Below are positions 1 through 7,054 of a DNA stretch of 21,155 bases, piece by piece. How positions within the stretch are numbered: position 1 is the first letter of the stretch; each line of letters starts with the position of its first letter. The translations under genes and the position numbers were made by a program. The notes beneath the pieces are model-generated. The model did no database searches. It saw only the letters and a program-made list of their open reading frames with translations, and was not told where the DNA came from. The stretch covers positions 1 through 21,155 of the forward strand of contig JAABPS010000005.1 of assembly GCA_011391835.1 (NCBI GenBank), in the 5' to 3' direction. This DNA comes from Desulfobacteraceae bacterium. Lineage in GTDB: Bacteria > Desulfobacterota > Desulfobacteria > Desulfobacterales > JAABPS01.

Positions 1-513
1 GGCGCGCATTATACCAATCCGGATGTCAGAACCGTTATTGATATAGGGGGACAGGACAGCAAAGCCCTCGCCATCGATCCGGATGGCAGGGTAAAGGATT
101 TTGCCATGAATGATAAGTGTGCCGCAGGGACAGGAAGGTTTCTTGAAGTCATGGCGCGGGCGCTTGAAGTGGATTTGAATAAATTTGGCGCCATGTCCCT
201 TCATTCGGAAAATCCATCAAAAATAAGCAGTCTCTGCACAGTCTTCGCTGAATCGGAAGTCATCTCCCTGATTTCCAAGGGAGAGACCCGGGAAAATATC
301 ATCGCAGGAATTCATGAATCGGTTGCTTCCCGAGTGGTCGCCCTGGCAAACCGGGTGGGCGTCCATGAACCGGTGATGATGACCGGCGGTGTGGCGAAAA
401 ATATCGGGCTGGTCAAGGCGCTTGAGAACAAACTCAAGGCGTCGATTATCGTTTCAGAAACAGCCCAGGAAAATGGAGCCATCGGCGCTGCCGTATTGGC
501 AGCAAAACTATAA
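1..513 (+). CDS. 2-hydroxyacyl-CoA dehydratase activator-type ATPase (BadF/BadG/BcrA/BcrD family), 3' part
   Basis: The gene is open from base 1 in frame 1 and ends at TAA 511-513, so only the C-terminal ~170 residues are present. Visible motifs are VIDIGGQDSK (ASKHA-fold nucleotide-binding segment), NDKCAAGTGRF and SLCTVFAESEV, each with the cysteine that in HgdC-type activators binds the [4Fe-4S] cluster bridging the homodimer, and MTGGVAKN near the C-terminus (adenosine motif). Family members hydrolyse ATP to push one low-potential electron into a 2-hydroxyacyl-CoA dehydratase or benzoyl-CoA reductase. The substrate enzyme lies outside the window, so the pathway cannot be named. An ATG at 106 is internal and is not the start. 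The stop codon is only 2 bases from the stop of the convergent next gene. Confidence 0.88.
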   Translation, partial: GAHYTNPDVRTVIDIGGQDSKALAIDPDGRVKDFAMNDKCAAGTGRFLEVMARALEVDLNKFGAMSLHSENPSKISSLCTVFAESEVISLISKGETRENIIAGIHESVASRVVALANRVGVHEPVMMTGGVAKNIGLVKALENKLKASIIVSETAQENGAIGAAVLAAKL

Positions 514-515
514 AA

Positions 516-1274
516 CTAAGTATCTTTTATAACTGCTTCAATCTTCTTTCGCAATTTCTTAAAATGAGATCCCTTCCAGTAGATCCGTTCACATCCCGGA
601 CAAAAATAAAATTCATTGAAGCATGCTGCCGTTTTTGGTTCCAGACGATGCAGGATATCCATTCTGTTGATGGGATGTACCACTTCATTGCACAGGGTGC
701 ATCGAGAAAACTCTTTTATCTGGGAATACAAATCAAATCGTTCGATAACTTCTTTCAACTGCAATTCAGGATATGATGAACGGATACAATATCCGTGGGT
801 CACTTCCTTTCGCTGAAGCAGCCGCCTGTCTCGTGTCAGAATGATACGCTTTTCCTGAACAGCTATGCGAACAATCTCTGTATCGTCATTACTGCCGTAT
901 CTGGTATCAAACCCAAAGAGCCGAAGGAGTCTGGCCAGTTTGCCTAAATGGACGTCAACAATAAAGGCACTCTTTCGAAGCGGCTCTTTTCTGAGTCTTA
1001 CGATCGGTGAGATGTCCATGCTTTCAAAAACCGGATAAACGGAAATCCTGTCCGCATGGCATAGCTTGTAATCAAACCCAACAGATCTCCCATTGGCAAT
1101 AATAAGGTCAACCTCTGTATGAGGCACTCCCAGGGCCTCGATGGGATCTTTGATGGACGGATGTCTATTGAATGAATAGATAAAGGCTTTTTTCCTCTTT
1201 TCAGGAGGGAGGAAATCATTAAGTTCTTCATAAAATCGAAATAAAGCCCTATGTTCGAAAAATCGATCTGACAT
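516..1274 (-). CDS. Mut7-C RNase-domain protein with N-terminal beta-grasp (ubiquitin-like) domain and zinc ribbon
   Basis: The protein has 252 residues. Roughly residues 1-90 resemble the Mut7-C ubiquitin/ThiS-like beta-grasp domain, including the segment GVPHTEVDLIIANGRSVGF. About residues 95-180 form the PIN-like Mut7-C domain: FIVDVHLGKLARLLRLFGFD, then DTEIVRIAVQEKRIILTRDR, where the acidic residues D (in VDVHLG), E (in DTEIV) and D (in LTRDR) are the expected metal ligands. A C-terminal zinc ribbon shows two CxxC pairs (CTLC and CPGC). The family is predicted to be a nuclease; no substrate is established here. The gene lies 72 bases downstream of thiC on the same strand with no clear terminator between, so it may be read from the thi transcript. 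The upstream Shine-Dalgarno is weak, so the start is less certain than the domain call. Confidence 0.8.
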   Translation of the reverse strand: MSDRFFEHRALFRFYEELNDFLPPEKRKKAFIYSFNRHPSIKDPIEALGVPHTEVDLIIANGRSVGFDYKLCHADRISVYPVFESMDISPIVRLRKEPLRKSAFIVDVHLGKLARLLRLFGFDTRYGSNDDTEIVRIAVQEKRIILTRDRRLLQRKEVTHGYCIRSSYPELQLKEVIERFDLYSQIKEFSRCTLCNEVVHPINRMDILHRLEPKTAACFNEFYFCPGCERIYWKGSHFKKLRKKIEAVIKDT

Positions 1275-1346
1275 TCGTGCTTCAAGAAAATTCGATGATT
1301 ACTTATTTATTTAGTGTACGGATCGTATTGTTTTAGAGAACGGCCT

Positions 1347-2630
1347 TTAAGCGTTTTTTGCCTTTTCTTTATCTCTTTTTACCGCACACAGACTGCCGCA
1401 CATGGTGCAATGATCCTTTCCTTTACTTTCCGAGCTTTCTTTTCTTTTCCTGGCCAGATCAGGATCCAGGGAATGAGTGTAAATTGTTTCCCAGTCAAAA
1501 TCTCTCCGAGCTTTTGAAATGATATTGTCACGCTCCAGAGCGCCATCGATTCCTTTAACGATATCGGCCGCGTGAGCAGCAATTTTTGAAGCAATAACGC
1601 CCTGCTTTACGTCATCTTCCGTGGGAAGACAAAGATGTTCTGCAGGAGTCACATAACACAGAAAGTCAACACCGCATGCCGCGGCAATCGCGCCGCCAAT
1701 CGCACCAACAATGTGGTCATAGCCGGGGGCAATATCTGTGGTAAGCGGCCCCAGCACATAAAATGGAGCATTATTACAGATCTTTTTTTCCAGCCGGACA
1801 TTTGTTTCAATTTCATGAAGGGGTACATGACCGGGGCCCTCCACCATGACCTGAATCCCTCTTTTGCGGGCGCGATCAACAAGCTCGCCCAGTACCAGAA
1901 GTTCTGCAATTTGCCCCCTGTCTGTAGCATCTGCCTGGGCGCCTGGCCGGAATCCATCTCCAAGGCTTAAGGTGACATCATACGTTTCACAAATATCCAT
2001 CAGCCTGTCAAACTCATCATAGAGCGGGTTTTCCCGCTGATGATGGGTCACCCAGTGTTTGATCATAGAACCACCTCTGCTGACCACACCAAGTATCCGT
2101 TCATCATTTTCAAGAAAAGAAATAGACCGCAGGGTAATCCCGGTATGAACAGTCATAAAATCAACGCCGGATCTGGCCTGCCGTTCGATCTCTTCAAAAA
2201 GCATATCCGGGGTCATATCCAGCAGATCCTTGCCCTTCTGGATCAGTTTCGTGACAACCGCATAAATCGGTACAGTTCCAACCATGACCGATGATCGGGC
2301 AATGATGGATTCGAGAATAAAATCCAGGTTGCCGCCCGTGGACAGATCCATGACGCTGTCTGCACCGTACTTCTCGGAAATCTGTAATTTTTTAATTTCT
2401 TCGGCCAGGTTACAGTGTTCTTCTGATGTGCCGATATTGGCATTAATTTTTGTTTTTATGCCCGCACCAATCCCTCGAGCCTTAAAGTCATGGTGGATGT
2501 TTTTAGGAATGATCAGCCGTCCCATAGCGATCTCGTCCCGAATCCATTTTGGATCTTTATGTTCGTATGCGGCGGCGTCACACATCTCCGGTGTGATGAT
2601 CCCTTTCAGCGCGGATTGCATTTGTGTCAT
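1347..2630 (-). CDS. thiC: Phosphomethylpyrimidine synthase ThiC (radical SAM), short form
   Basis: The product has 427 residues and converts 5-aminoimidazole ribotide to HMP-P, the pyrimidine of thiamin, using SAM and a [4Fe-4S] cluster. Recognisable ThiC segments include INANIGTS, VMDLSTGGNL, VGTVPIYAV, VSRGGS, LSLGDGFRPG, VMVEGPGHVP, GPLTTDIAPGYDHI and LCYVTPAEHL. The cluster motif at the C-terminus reads CTMCGSLC, a CX2CX3C spacing rather than the CX2CX4C of long (E. coli-type) ThiC. Start: ATG with AAAGGA about 7 bases upstream, 14 bases after the thiD stop, so thiD and thiC form an operon under the TPP riboswitch. The anaerobic 5-hydroxybenzimidazole synthase BzaF is a close ThiC paralogue of similar length; the thiD and riboswitch context favours ThiC. 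Confidence 0.9.
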   Translation of the reverse strand: MTQMQSALKGIITPEMCDAAAYEHKDPKWIRDEIAMGRLIIPKNIHHDFKARGIGAGIKTKINANIGTSEEHCNLAEEIKKLQISEKYGADSVMDLSTGGNLDFILESIIARSSVMVGTVPIYAVVTKLIQKGKDLLDMTPDMLFEEIERQARSGVDFMTVHTGITLRSISFLENDERILGVVSRGGSMIKHWVTHHQRENPLYDEFDRLMDICETYDVTLSLGDGFRPGAQADATDRGQIAELLVLGELVDRARKRGIQVMVEGPGHVPLHEIETNVRLEKKICNNAPFYVLGPLTTDIAPGYDHIVGAIGGAIAAACGVDFLCYVTPAEHLCLPTEDDVKQGVIASKIAAHAADIVKGIDGALERDNIISKARRDFDWETIYTHSLDPDLARKRKESSESKGKDHCTMCGSLCAVKRDKEKAKNA

Positions 2631-2644
2631 GATAGGTTCCTTTG

Positions 2645-3451
2645 TTAAACAGTTACATTGGCTTTCTCATACAAATCAAAGAAATGATGGGTCGGCCCGC
2701 AGCCTTTGCCAATGGAAAGCGAATGCTGGATTGCACCCGTGATGTATGTTTTCGCATCTGTTACAGCCGAATAAAAATCCTTTCCCAGCGCAATATTGGC
2801 AGCGATTGCCGATGAAAACGTACAGCCCGTGCCATGGATATTTTTTGTATCTATCCGTGGGCCTCGCAGTTCCATGTAGGTATGGCCGTCAAAGAGAATA
2901 TCCGTTGCGTCATCGCCGCCCAGATGGCCCCCTTTGACCACAACCTTCTTTGCCCCCAGCTTTAAAATTTCGTGTGCAGCAGTTTTCATCTCATTCATTG
3001 AATGGATACGTTTGTGAGTGAGCGCTTCGGCTTCATGGATGTTGGGTGTGACAACTTCTGCCAATGGGAAAAGGTGTGCAATGAGAGCGGCCTGGGCGTC
3101 TTCATTGAGCAAGCGGTATCCACTTTTAGAAATCATCACAGGATCAAGGATAACCGGCGGTGGATTTACTTTTTTAAGAGCATCAGCAATACTTTCAATG
3201 AGCGGGATACTTGCCACCATACCGATTTTAACCGCATGAATATCTATATCATCAAAGAGACAGAGAATCTGGTCGCGTACAATAGTTGGTTTTATCTCCT
3301 GAATGTCATATACCTTTTGGGTATTCTGCACGGTAACTGCTGTAATCGCGCTCATGCCGAACACGCCAAGAGCTTGAAACGTTTTTAAATCCGCCTGGAT
3401 GCCGGCTCCGCCTGAAGCATCCGAGCCGGCAATGGTTAAAGCAACTTTCAT
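2645..3451 (-). CDS. thiD: Hydroxymethylpyrimidine/phosphomethylpyrimidine kinase ThiD
   Basis: This 268-residue ribokinase-fold enzyme phosphorylates HMP and HMP-P to HMP-PP for coupling by ThiE. The N-terminus ALTIAGSDASGGAGIQADLK and the C-terminal anion-hole and catalytic motif NIHGTGCTFSSAIAANIALG are diagnostic, as is VILDPVMISKSG in the middle. Length is typical of the family (~266). Start ATG 3449-3451 has an unusually strong Shine-Dalgarno (GGAAGG, + strand complement at 3456-3461). The ten bases spanning this site and the A-run up to the start codon are perfectly complementary to a segment of the leader, so translation is likely controlled by the upstream TPP riboswitch. It is the first gene of the thiD-thiC unit. 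Confidence 0.96.
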   Translation of the reverse strand: MKVALTIAGSDASGGAGIQADLKTFQALGVFGMSAITAVTVQNTQKVYDIQEIKPTIVRDQILCLFDDIDIHAVKIGMVASIPLIESIADALKKVNPPPVILDPVMISKSGYRLLNEDAQAALIAHLFPLAEVVTPNIHEAEALTHKRIHSMNEMKTAAHEILKLGAKKVVVKGGHLGGDDATDILFDGHTYMELRGPRIDTKNIHGTGCTFSSAIAANIALGKDFYSAVTDAKTYITGAIQHSLSIGKGCGPTHHFFDLYEKANVTV

Positions 3452-3510
3452 TTTTCCTTCCTTAGCAGTAACGTTAATGGGAGTCGCTCAGAAAAAGGGA
3501 GAAGGAAAAA
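3451..3510 (-). promoter_or_regulatory. Riboswitch expression platform: Shine-Dalgarno / anti-Shine-Dalgarno pair before thiD
   Basis: On the + strand, TTTTTCCTTC at 3451-3460 (complement of the thiD ribosome site) and GAAGGAAAAA at 3501-3510 are perfect 10-base reverse complements. In the transcript the ribosome site can therefore fold onto a leader segment 40 bases upstream. An alternative weak terminator-like stem (AGAATG/CATTCT, 3512-3517 with 3531-3536, followed by a U tract) overlaps the same region. The 3' edge of the aptamer contains AGGAAA (complement at 3542-3547), which can pair with the anti-Shine-Dalgarno UUUCCU and could act as the anti-sequester when TPP is absent. The pairings are seen; the switching model is inferred. 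Confidence 0.6.
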
Positions 3511-3536
3511 AAGAATGGATTTTTCAGCAGCATTCT

Positions 3537-3621
3537 CCGAATTTCCTACGACAGTACTAACTGTATCAGGTTCAGTGGGTATGTTCTCAGTTCTGCGTAA
3601 CTGGCAGAACACCCCAATCGG
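3537..3621 (-). promoter_or_regulatory. TPP riboswitch (THI element) aptamer
   Basis: Read on the minus strand, the element carries GGGGTG, a hairpin (GTTCTGCC...GCAGAAC), the invariant CTGAGA, then ACCCACTGAACCTGATACAG, then GTTAGTACTGTCGTAGGAA, matching the conserved THI-box core (CUGAGA, ACCC.NUGAACCUGAUC, GUAGGGA) in order and spacing. P1 can form between CCGATT (complement 3616-3621) and the distal TTCGG (complement 3537-3541 region). It sits in the leader of thiD-thiC, so TPP binding should shut down pyrimidine synthesis. Known family behaviour: TPP binding represses. Confidence 0.95.
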
Positions 3622-3628
3622 ATACTCA

Positions 3629-3658
3629 ATTATAATACAATCTGAAAAAAGAATACAA
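3629..3658 (-). promoter_or_regulatory. Candidate sigma-70 promoter for thiD-thiC
   Basis: On the minus strand, a perfect TATAAT (complement 3629-3634) lies 18 bases from TTGTAT (complement 3653-3658, 4 of 6 to TTGACA). Transcription would start near 3622, exactly at the first base of the riboswitch P1 stem, which supports the assignment. The -35 lies immediately after the stop codon of the upstream thiE-thiL gene. Confidence 0.6.
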
Positions 3659-3662
3659 GCTA

Positions 3663-5267
3663 TTATTTACCGTGCTGAAATGACGAGATTCCTGAAGGCA
3701 GGTTAAGGATATGCGTTCCGTTAAAAGGGAGACAGAACCCTACTCGAATCGCTGCAGGAAGTGTTTTTTTAATTTTTTGAAAAACAGATGGTTTGCAGGC
3801 AAATAGCAGCTCATAGTCTTCGCCGCCGCCCAGCACGAATTCTTCTGGATCAAGCCCGTACTTTTCACAGAATAATACAAGATCCGGATTGAAATCAGAT
3901 GGATTTAAATCAAATTGGACGGAAAGCCCGGAAGCTTTTGCAATATGGCGGGCATCTCCCGCAAGTCCATCGCTGATGTCGATAACGCATTTAACCCTGT
4001 TTTTCGCAAGAAGCCGGGATGCATCGAACCGTGCTGCAGGAGATTTGAATCGTTCAATGAGCGATGTAAATGTCATATCTTTTTTTTGAAGAGAATACAG
4101 ACCTGCACGGGCAAGACCGATGGGCCCGGTACAATAAAGGCCGTCACCTGGACACGCGCCAGAGCGGGCAGGGAAAAGACGGCCCATGCCGTTTCCAATG
4201 GCAAAAAGGTCAAGGGAGAGCTGGTCGCCTTTGGAAATATTGCCGCCGCCCAGCAAGCAGTGATGCCTGTTCAATGCATGGTAAATACCTTTGTAGAGTG
4301 CTTCCAGAGTAGTTTCAGAAATATAGGATGGCAGGGCGAGATTTATAAATACACAGATCGGTTCAGCGTAAGAAGCAGCCAGATCGCTGAGCGTTGTTTC
4401 AATGGCTTTACTGCCGATCTCTTCAGGCGTTTGCCAGTCAAAATAGAAATGAACCCCTTCTCGCTGGGTATCGGTTGTAATGACCGGATATTTAATGGAT
4501 CGAAGAAGTGCCGTATCATCTCCGGGAGGTATTTTTAAACACGTTTTTCCTGTTTGAGATTTACGCGCCGGCGCCAGCAGTTTATCGATAAGGGCAAATT
4601 CATCCCTCCAGGAAGCCTCCAGAGAATCACGCCTCTGGGTTTTGCAGGCTGACGCAATCCGGGAAGCGCTGGCAAGAGGGTCTGCAGACCTGGAAATAGC
4701 GCTGATAACAGCAACACCTGCGGCGCCATGAGACAAACATGACGCTGCATTATGCTCATTGATGCCTCCAATGGCAACTACCGGGAGAGACACGTTTTCA
4801 ATAAGAGTTTTCAGCCCGGATAGCCCGATGACCGGGTTTGCATCCTCTTTTGTATCCGTGGGGAACACAGGGCCTGTCCCGATGTAATCACATGGCCTAA
4901 CATTGGTTTTGCCTAATTCATCCAGTGAGGATACAGATATACCGATAATCGCTTCAGGGCCTAAAACCTGTCTTGCTGCATCCGGAGCTTCATCGCTTTG
5001 TCCCAGATGCACGCCATCAGCACTCACAGCTCTGGCAAGAATGATGTTATCATTGATGACAAAAGGGATGTGATTTGCTTTGCAGATATCTTTAATAGTG
5101 ATAACTTCATTGATATGCCTTGGTGTAAAGGACTTGTTTCGATACTGGATGATGGTTGCCCCTGCTTTGATCGCAATAGTTACCTGTTCCACTGGTGACA
5201 GCAGCGGCGCATTGTCATCAGTAATGAAATAGAAACAAAGGGCTTTTTTCAGGTGATCTGGAAGCAT
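3663..5267 (-). CDS. Bifunctional thiamin-phosphate synthase / thiamin-monophosphate kinase (ThiE-ThiL fusion)
   Basis: This single 534-residue frame carries two enzymes. Residues ~1-210 are ThiE (TIM barrel): GATIIQYRNKS, PFVINDNIILA, DGVHLGQSD, IGISVSS, YIGTGPVFPTDTK and VVAIGGI, joining HMP-PP and thiazole phosphate to thiamin phosphate. Residues ~215-534 are ThiL (PurM-like): IPPGDDTALL, TDTQREGVHF, IETTLSDLAAS, LLGGGNISKG, CVIDISDGLAGD and VLGGGEDYELLF, phosphorylating that product to TPP. The two domains catalyse consecutive steps. In the ThiL motif normally GGDT, the acidic residue is Asn343. Both halves are near normal length (~210 and ~320), with no internal stop or frame change. The gene starts 13 bases after the HD-domain gene stop, without a strong Shine-Dalgarno, suggesting co-transcription from upstream. 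The TPP riboswitch is downstream of it, so this gene is not visibly under that switch. Confidence 0.93.
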   Translation of the reverse strand: MLPDHLKKALCFYFITDDNAPLLSPVEQVTIAIKAGATIIQYRNKSFTPRHINEVITIKDICKANHIPFVINDNIILARAVSADGVHLGQSDEAPDAARQVLGPEAIIGISVSSLDELGKTNVRPCDYIGTGPVFPTDTKEDANPVIGLSGLKTLIENVSLPVVAIGGINEHNAASCLSHGAAGVAVISAISRSADPLASASRIASACKTQRRDSLEASWRDEFALIDKLLAPARKSQTGKTCLKIPPGDDTALLRSIKYPVITTDTQREGVHFYFDWQTPEEIGSKAIETTLSDLAASYAEPICVFINLALPSYISETTLEALYKGIYHALNRHHCLLGGGNISKGDQLSLDLFAIGNGMGRLFPARSGACPGDGLYCTGPIGLARAGLYSLQKKDMTFTSLIERFKSPAARFDASRLLAKNRVKCVIDISDGLAGDARHIAKASGLSVQFDLNPSDFNPDLVLFCEKYGLDPEEFVLGGGEDYELLFACKPSVFQKIKKTLPAAIRVGFCLPFNGTHILNLPSGISSFQHGK

Positions 5268-5280
5268 GGCGCTTATTAAT

Positions 5281-5862
5281 TCAACTTAATTTCTTGGTAG
5301 TATGATCCGATATATCCCTGCCATGAAACAGTTCTATCCACGACTGAAACCGTATGACTTTATCATTACCATATTTCTCCAGTTCATGTATTATTTTTTC
5401 AACTGATTTCTTCCCGCCAGAACCATTTTTCTTCTTTGAAAAAAACTTATCTGCATAACAGATGATCGTCTCTTCAATGGAGACAGGGGACATGTCGCGG
5501 CATGGAAGCTGCAGATGATGTGTTTTGATATCATCAAGGGTGATTCCGGTACCCACATGACGTTCGCAAACAAGACCATGTTTTGGCAGTCCTAATTTTT
5601 CAAGCAGCTCACGCCCCAGATACCCATGGCAGACATAGGGATAAGTACCGTTGCATCCCAATTCAGGTGTATGGGTGAGAAATATTCCAATATCATGCAG
5701 CATGGAGGCTTCCATGATAAAATTAAGATCAATGGGATGATCCGGCAGCCGGCTGGCAATATCACCAGCCATACCGGCCACATCTTTCCCGTGCTGAATC
5801 ATGATGTCATATAACCTGGAATCAGGATTATAAAACTTACGGAGTATATCTTCGATGTCCAT
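5281..5862 (-). CDS. HD-domain (HDIG) phosphohydrolase
   Basis: The product has 193 residues, an all-alpha HD fold with H24, the doublet H56-D57 in MLHDIG, a His pair region (HGYLGRELLEKLGL, then CERHVGTG) and a late Asp in IICYADKFF, which together fit the metal ligands of HD phosphohydrolases. Substrates in this family vary (nucleotides, phosphate esters), so none is assigned. No membrane segment or extra domain is seen. It lies between prfB (64 bases upstream) and thiE-thiL (13 bases downstream), all on the minus strand; co-transcription with thiE-thiL is likely. The best Shine-Dalgarno-like AAGGA is too far from the ATG (about 15 bases), so the start is moderately certain. Confidence 0.8.
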   Translation of the reverse strand: MDIEDILRKFYNPDSRLYDIMIQHGKDVAGMAGDIASRLPDHPIDLNFIMEASMLHDIGIFLTHTPELGCNGTYPYVCHGYLGRELLEKLGLPKHGLVCERHVGTGITLDDIKTHHLQLPCRDMSPVSIEETIICYADKFFSKKKNGSGGKKSVEKIIHELEKYGNDKVIRFQSWIELFHGRDISDHTTKKLS

Positions 5863-5926
5863 GATAAAAAATACAAATCCTTAAATCTGCCTTTTAAACC
5901 GTGAAAAAGATTTACACAGCACGATG

Positions 5927-7025
5927 TTATAAGCCCCCGGAAAGCAGAACCCCTTCAATGAAAGAGTCTAAATTGCCATCAAGAACAGCAGTGACATTGC
6001 CGGCTTCCATATTGATCCGGTGGTCTTTGACCATTTGATAGGGGTGAAGCACATACGATCGTATCTGGCTTCCCCAGGCAATATCATCTTTATTGTTGTG
6101 CATTTCCTGTAATTTGCTGTCCTGCTTCTGTTTTTCCTTTTCGTAAAGTCTGGCCTTTAAAACCTTCATGGCGATTTCCTTATTTCTGTGCTGGGATTTC
6201 TCCTGCTGGCACTGGACTACAATTCCGCTCGGCAGATGGGTGATCCGGACAGCGCTGCTGGTTTTATTTACATGCTGGCCGCCAGCTCCGCTGGCGCGGA
6301 AAACGTCAATCCGAAGGTCTTTGTCTTCAATATCGACAACAATTTCCTTATCCAGTTCAGGATATACAAAAACAGAAGCAAAAGAGGTATGCCGTTTTCC
6401 GCTGGCGTTAAAGGGTGAAATCCGTACCAGACGGTGCACGCCCCGTTCTGATTTCAGATAGCCATATGCGTACTGTCCGCTTGCAGTGAACGTAACGCTT
6501 TTAATTCCCGCTTCATCACCGGGCTGGAAGTCGATGATATCTGATTTAAAGCCTTTCCGTTCTGAGTACCGGATATACATTCGAAAAAGCATTTCCGCCC
6601 AGTCTTGTGCCTCCGTTCCTCCGGCGCCGGCATTGATGGAAACAATGGCATTATTTGCGTCGTCTTCACCGGAAAGCATGAGATCAAGGGAAAGTTTATT
6701 AATCCGTTTATCGAGATCTTTGACCTGGTTAGACACCTCTTCAATTGTTTCCGTGTTGGATTCTTCCTGAGCGAGATCCAGCATGATGCCGCTTTCCTCA
6801 AGGTCGTTTTTCAGCTTCTTAAAACTTTCGACCGTGCCAGATAAAAGGGTTCGTTCCTTGAGGATATCTTTTGTGCTTTCCGGATTGTTCCAAAACCCTT
6901 CGTCAGAAATAATTTTCTCAATTTCAAGCAATCGTTTTTCTTTGCCGGCAAGGTCAAAGATAGTCTTTCAATTCATCTAATTTATTCTGCAACTCATGAA
7001 TGCTGTATTTAAGTTCCGATGTCAT
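5927..7025 (-). CDS. prfB: Peptide chain release factor 2, with programmed +1 frameshift
   Basis: RF2 recognises UGA and UAA and triggers peptide release. The reading frame is in two parts: ATG at 7025-7023 with GGAGG 7-8 bases upstream, 23 codons ending ...DYL, then UGA at 6956-6954, and after a +1 slip on CTT the main frame (6955-5927). The joined product is 365 residues, the E. coli RF2 length. Visible are the SPF stop-codon tripeptide in VRISPFNASGKRHTSF, the catalytic GGQ in RASGAGGQHVNKTSSAVRI, and the C-terminal domain ending VLDGNLDSFIEGVLLSGGL. The gene lies 29 bases after the lnt stop. A caller that ignores the frameshift would start at 6931 and lose the N-terminal ~31 residues. Confidence 0.97.
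6953..6959 (-). other. RF2 autoregulatory +1 frameshift site (CTTTGAC)
   Basis: The minus strand reads TAT CTT TGA C, identical to the core slippery site used by most bacterial prfB genes: CUU followed by in-frame UGA and C. Low RF2 makes the ribosome pause at UGA and slip forward one base to GAC. The upstream stimulator, AGGGGG in E. coli, is here AAAGAC at the same distance, a much weaker match to the anti-Shine-Dalgarno. Confidence 0.93.
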
Positions 7026-7054
7026 TTGAATACCTCCACTATAAAAATAATATT

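Noticed and set aside
3915..4538. 207-residue open frame on the + strand inside thiE-thiL
   Set aside because: It is wholly antisense to a gene with clear enzyme motifs, has no Shine-Dalgarno and shows no recognisable domain.
5927..7025. prfB as a pseudogene because of the in-frame UGA near its start
   Set aside because: The UGA lies in the canonical CTTTGAC programmed frameshift site, and the joined product is exactly of family length with all motifs intact.
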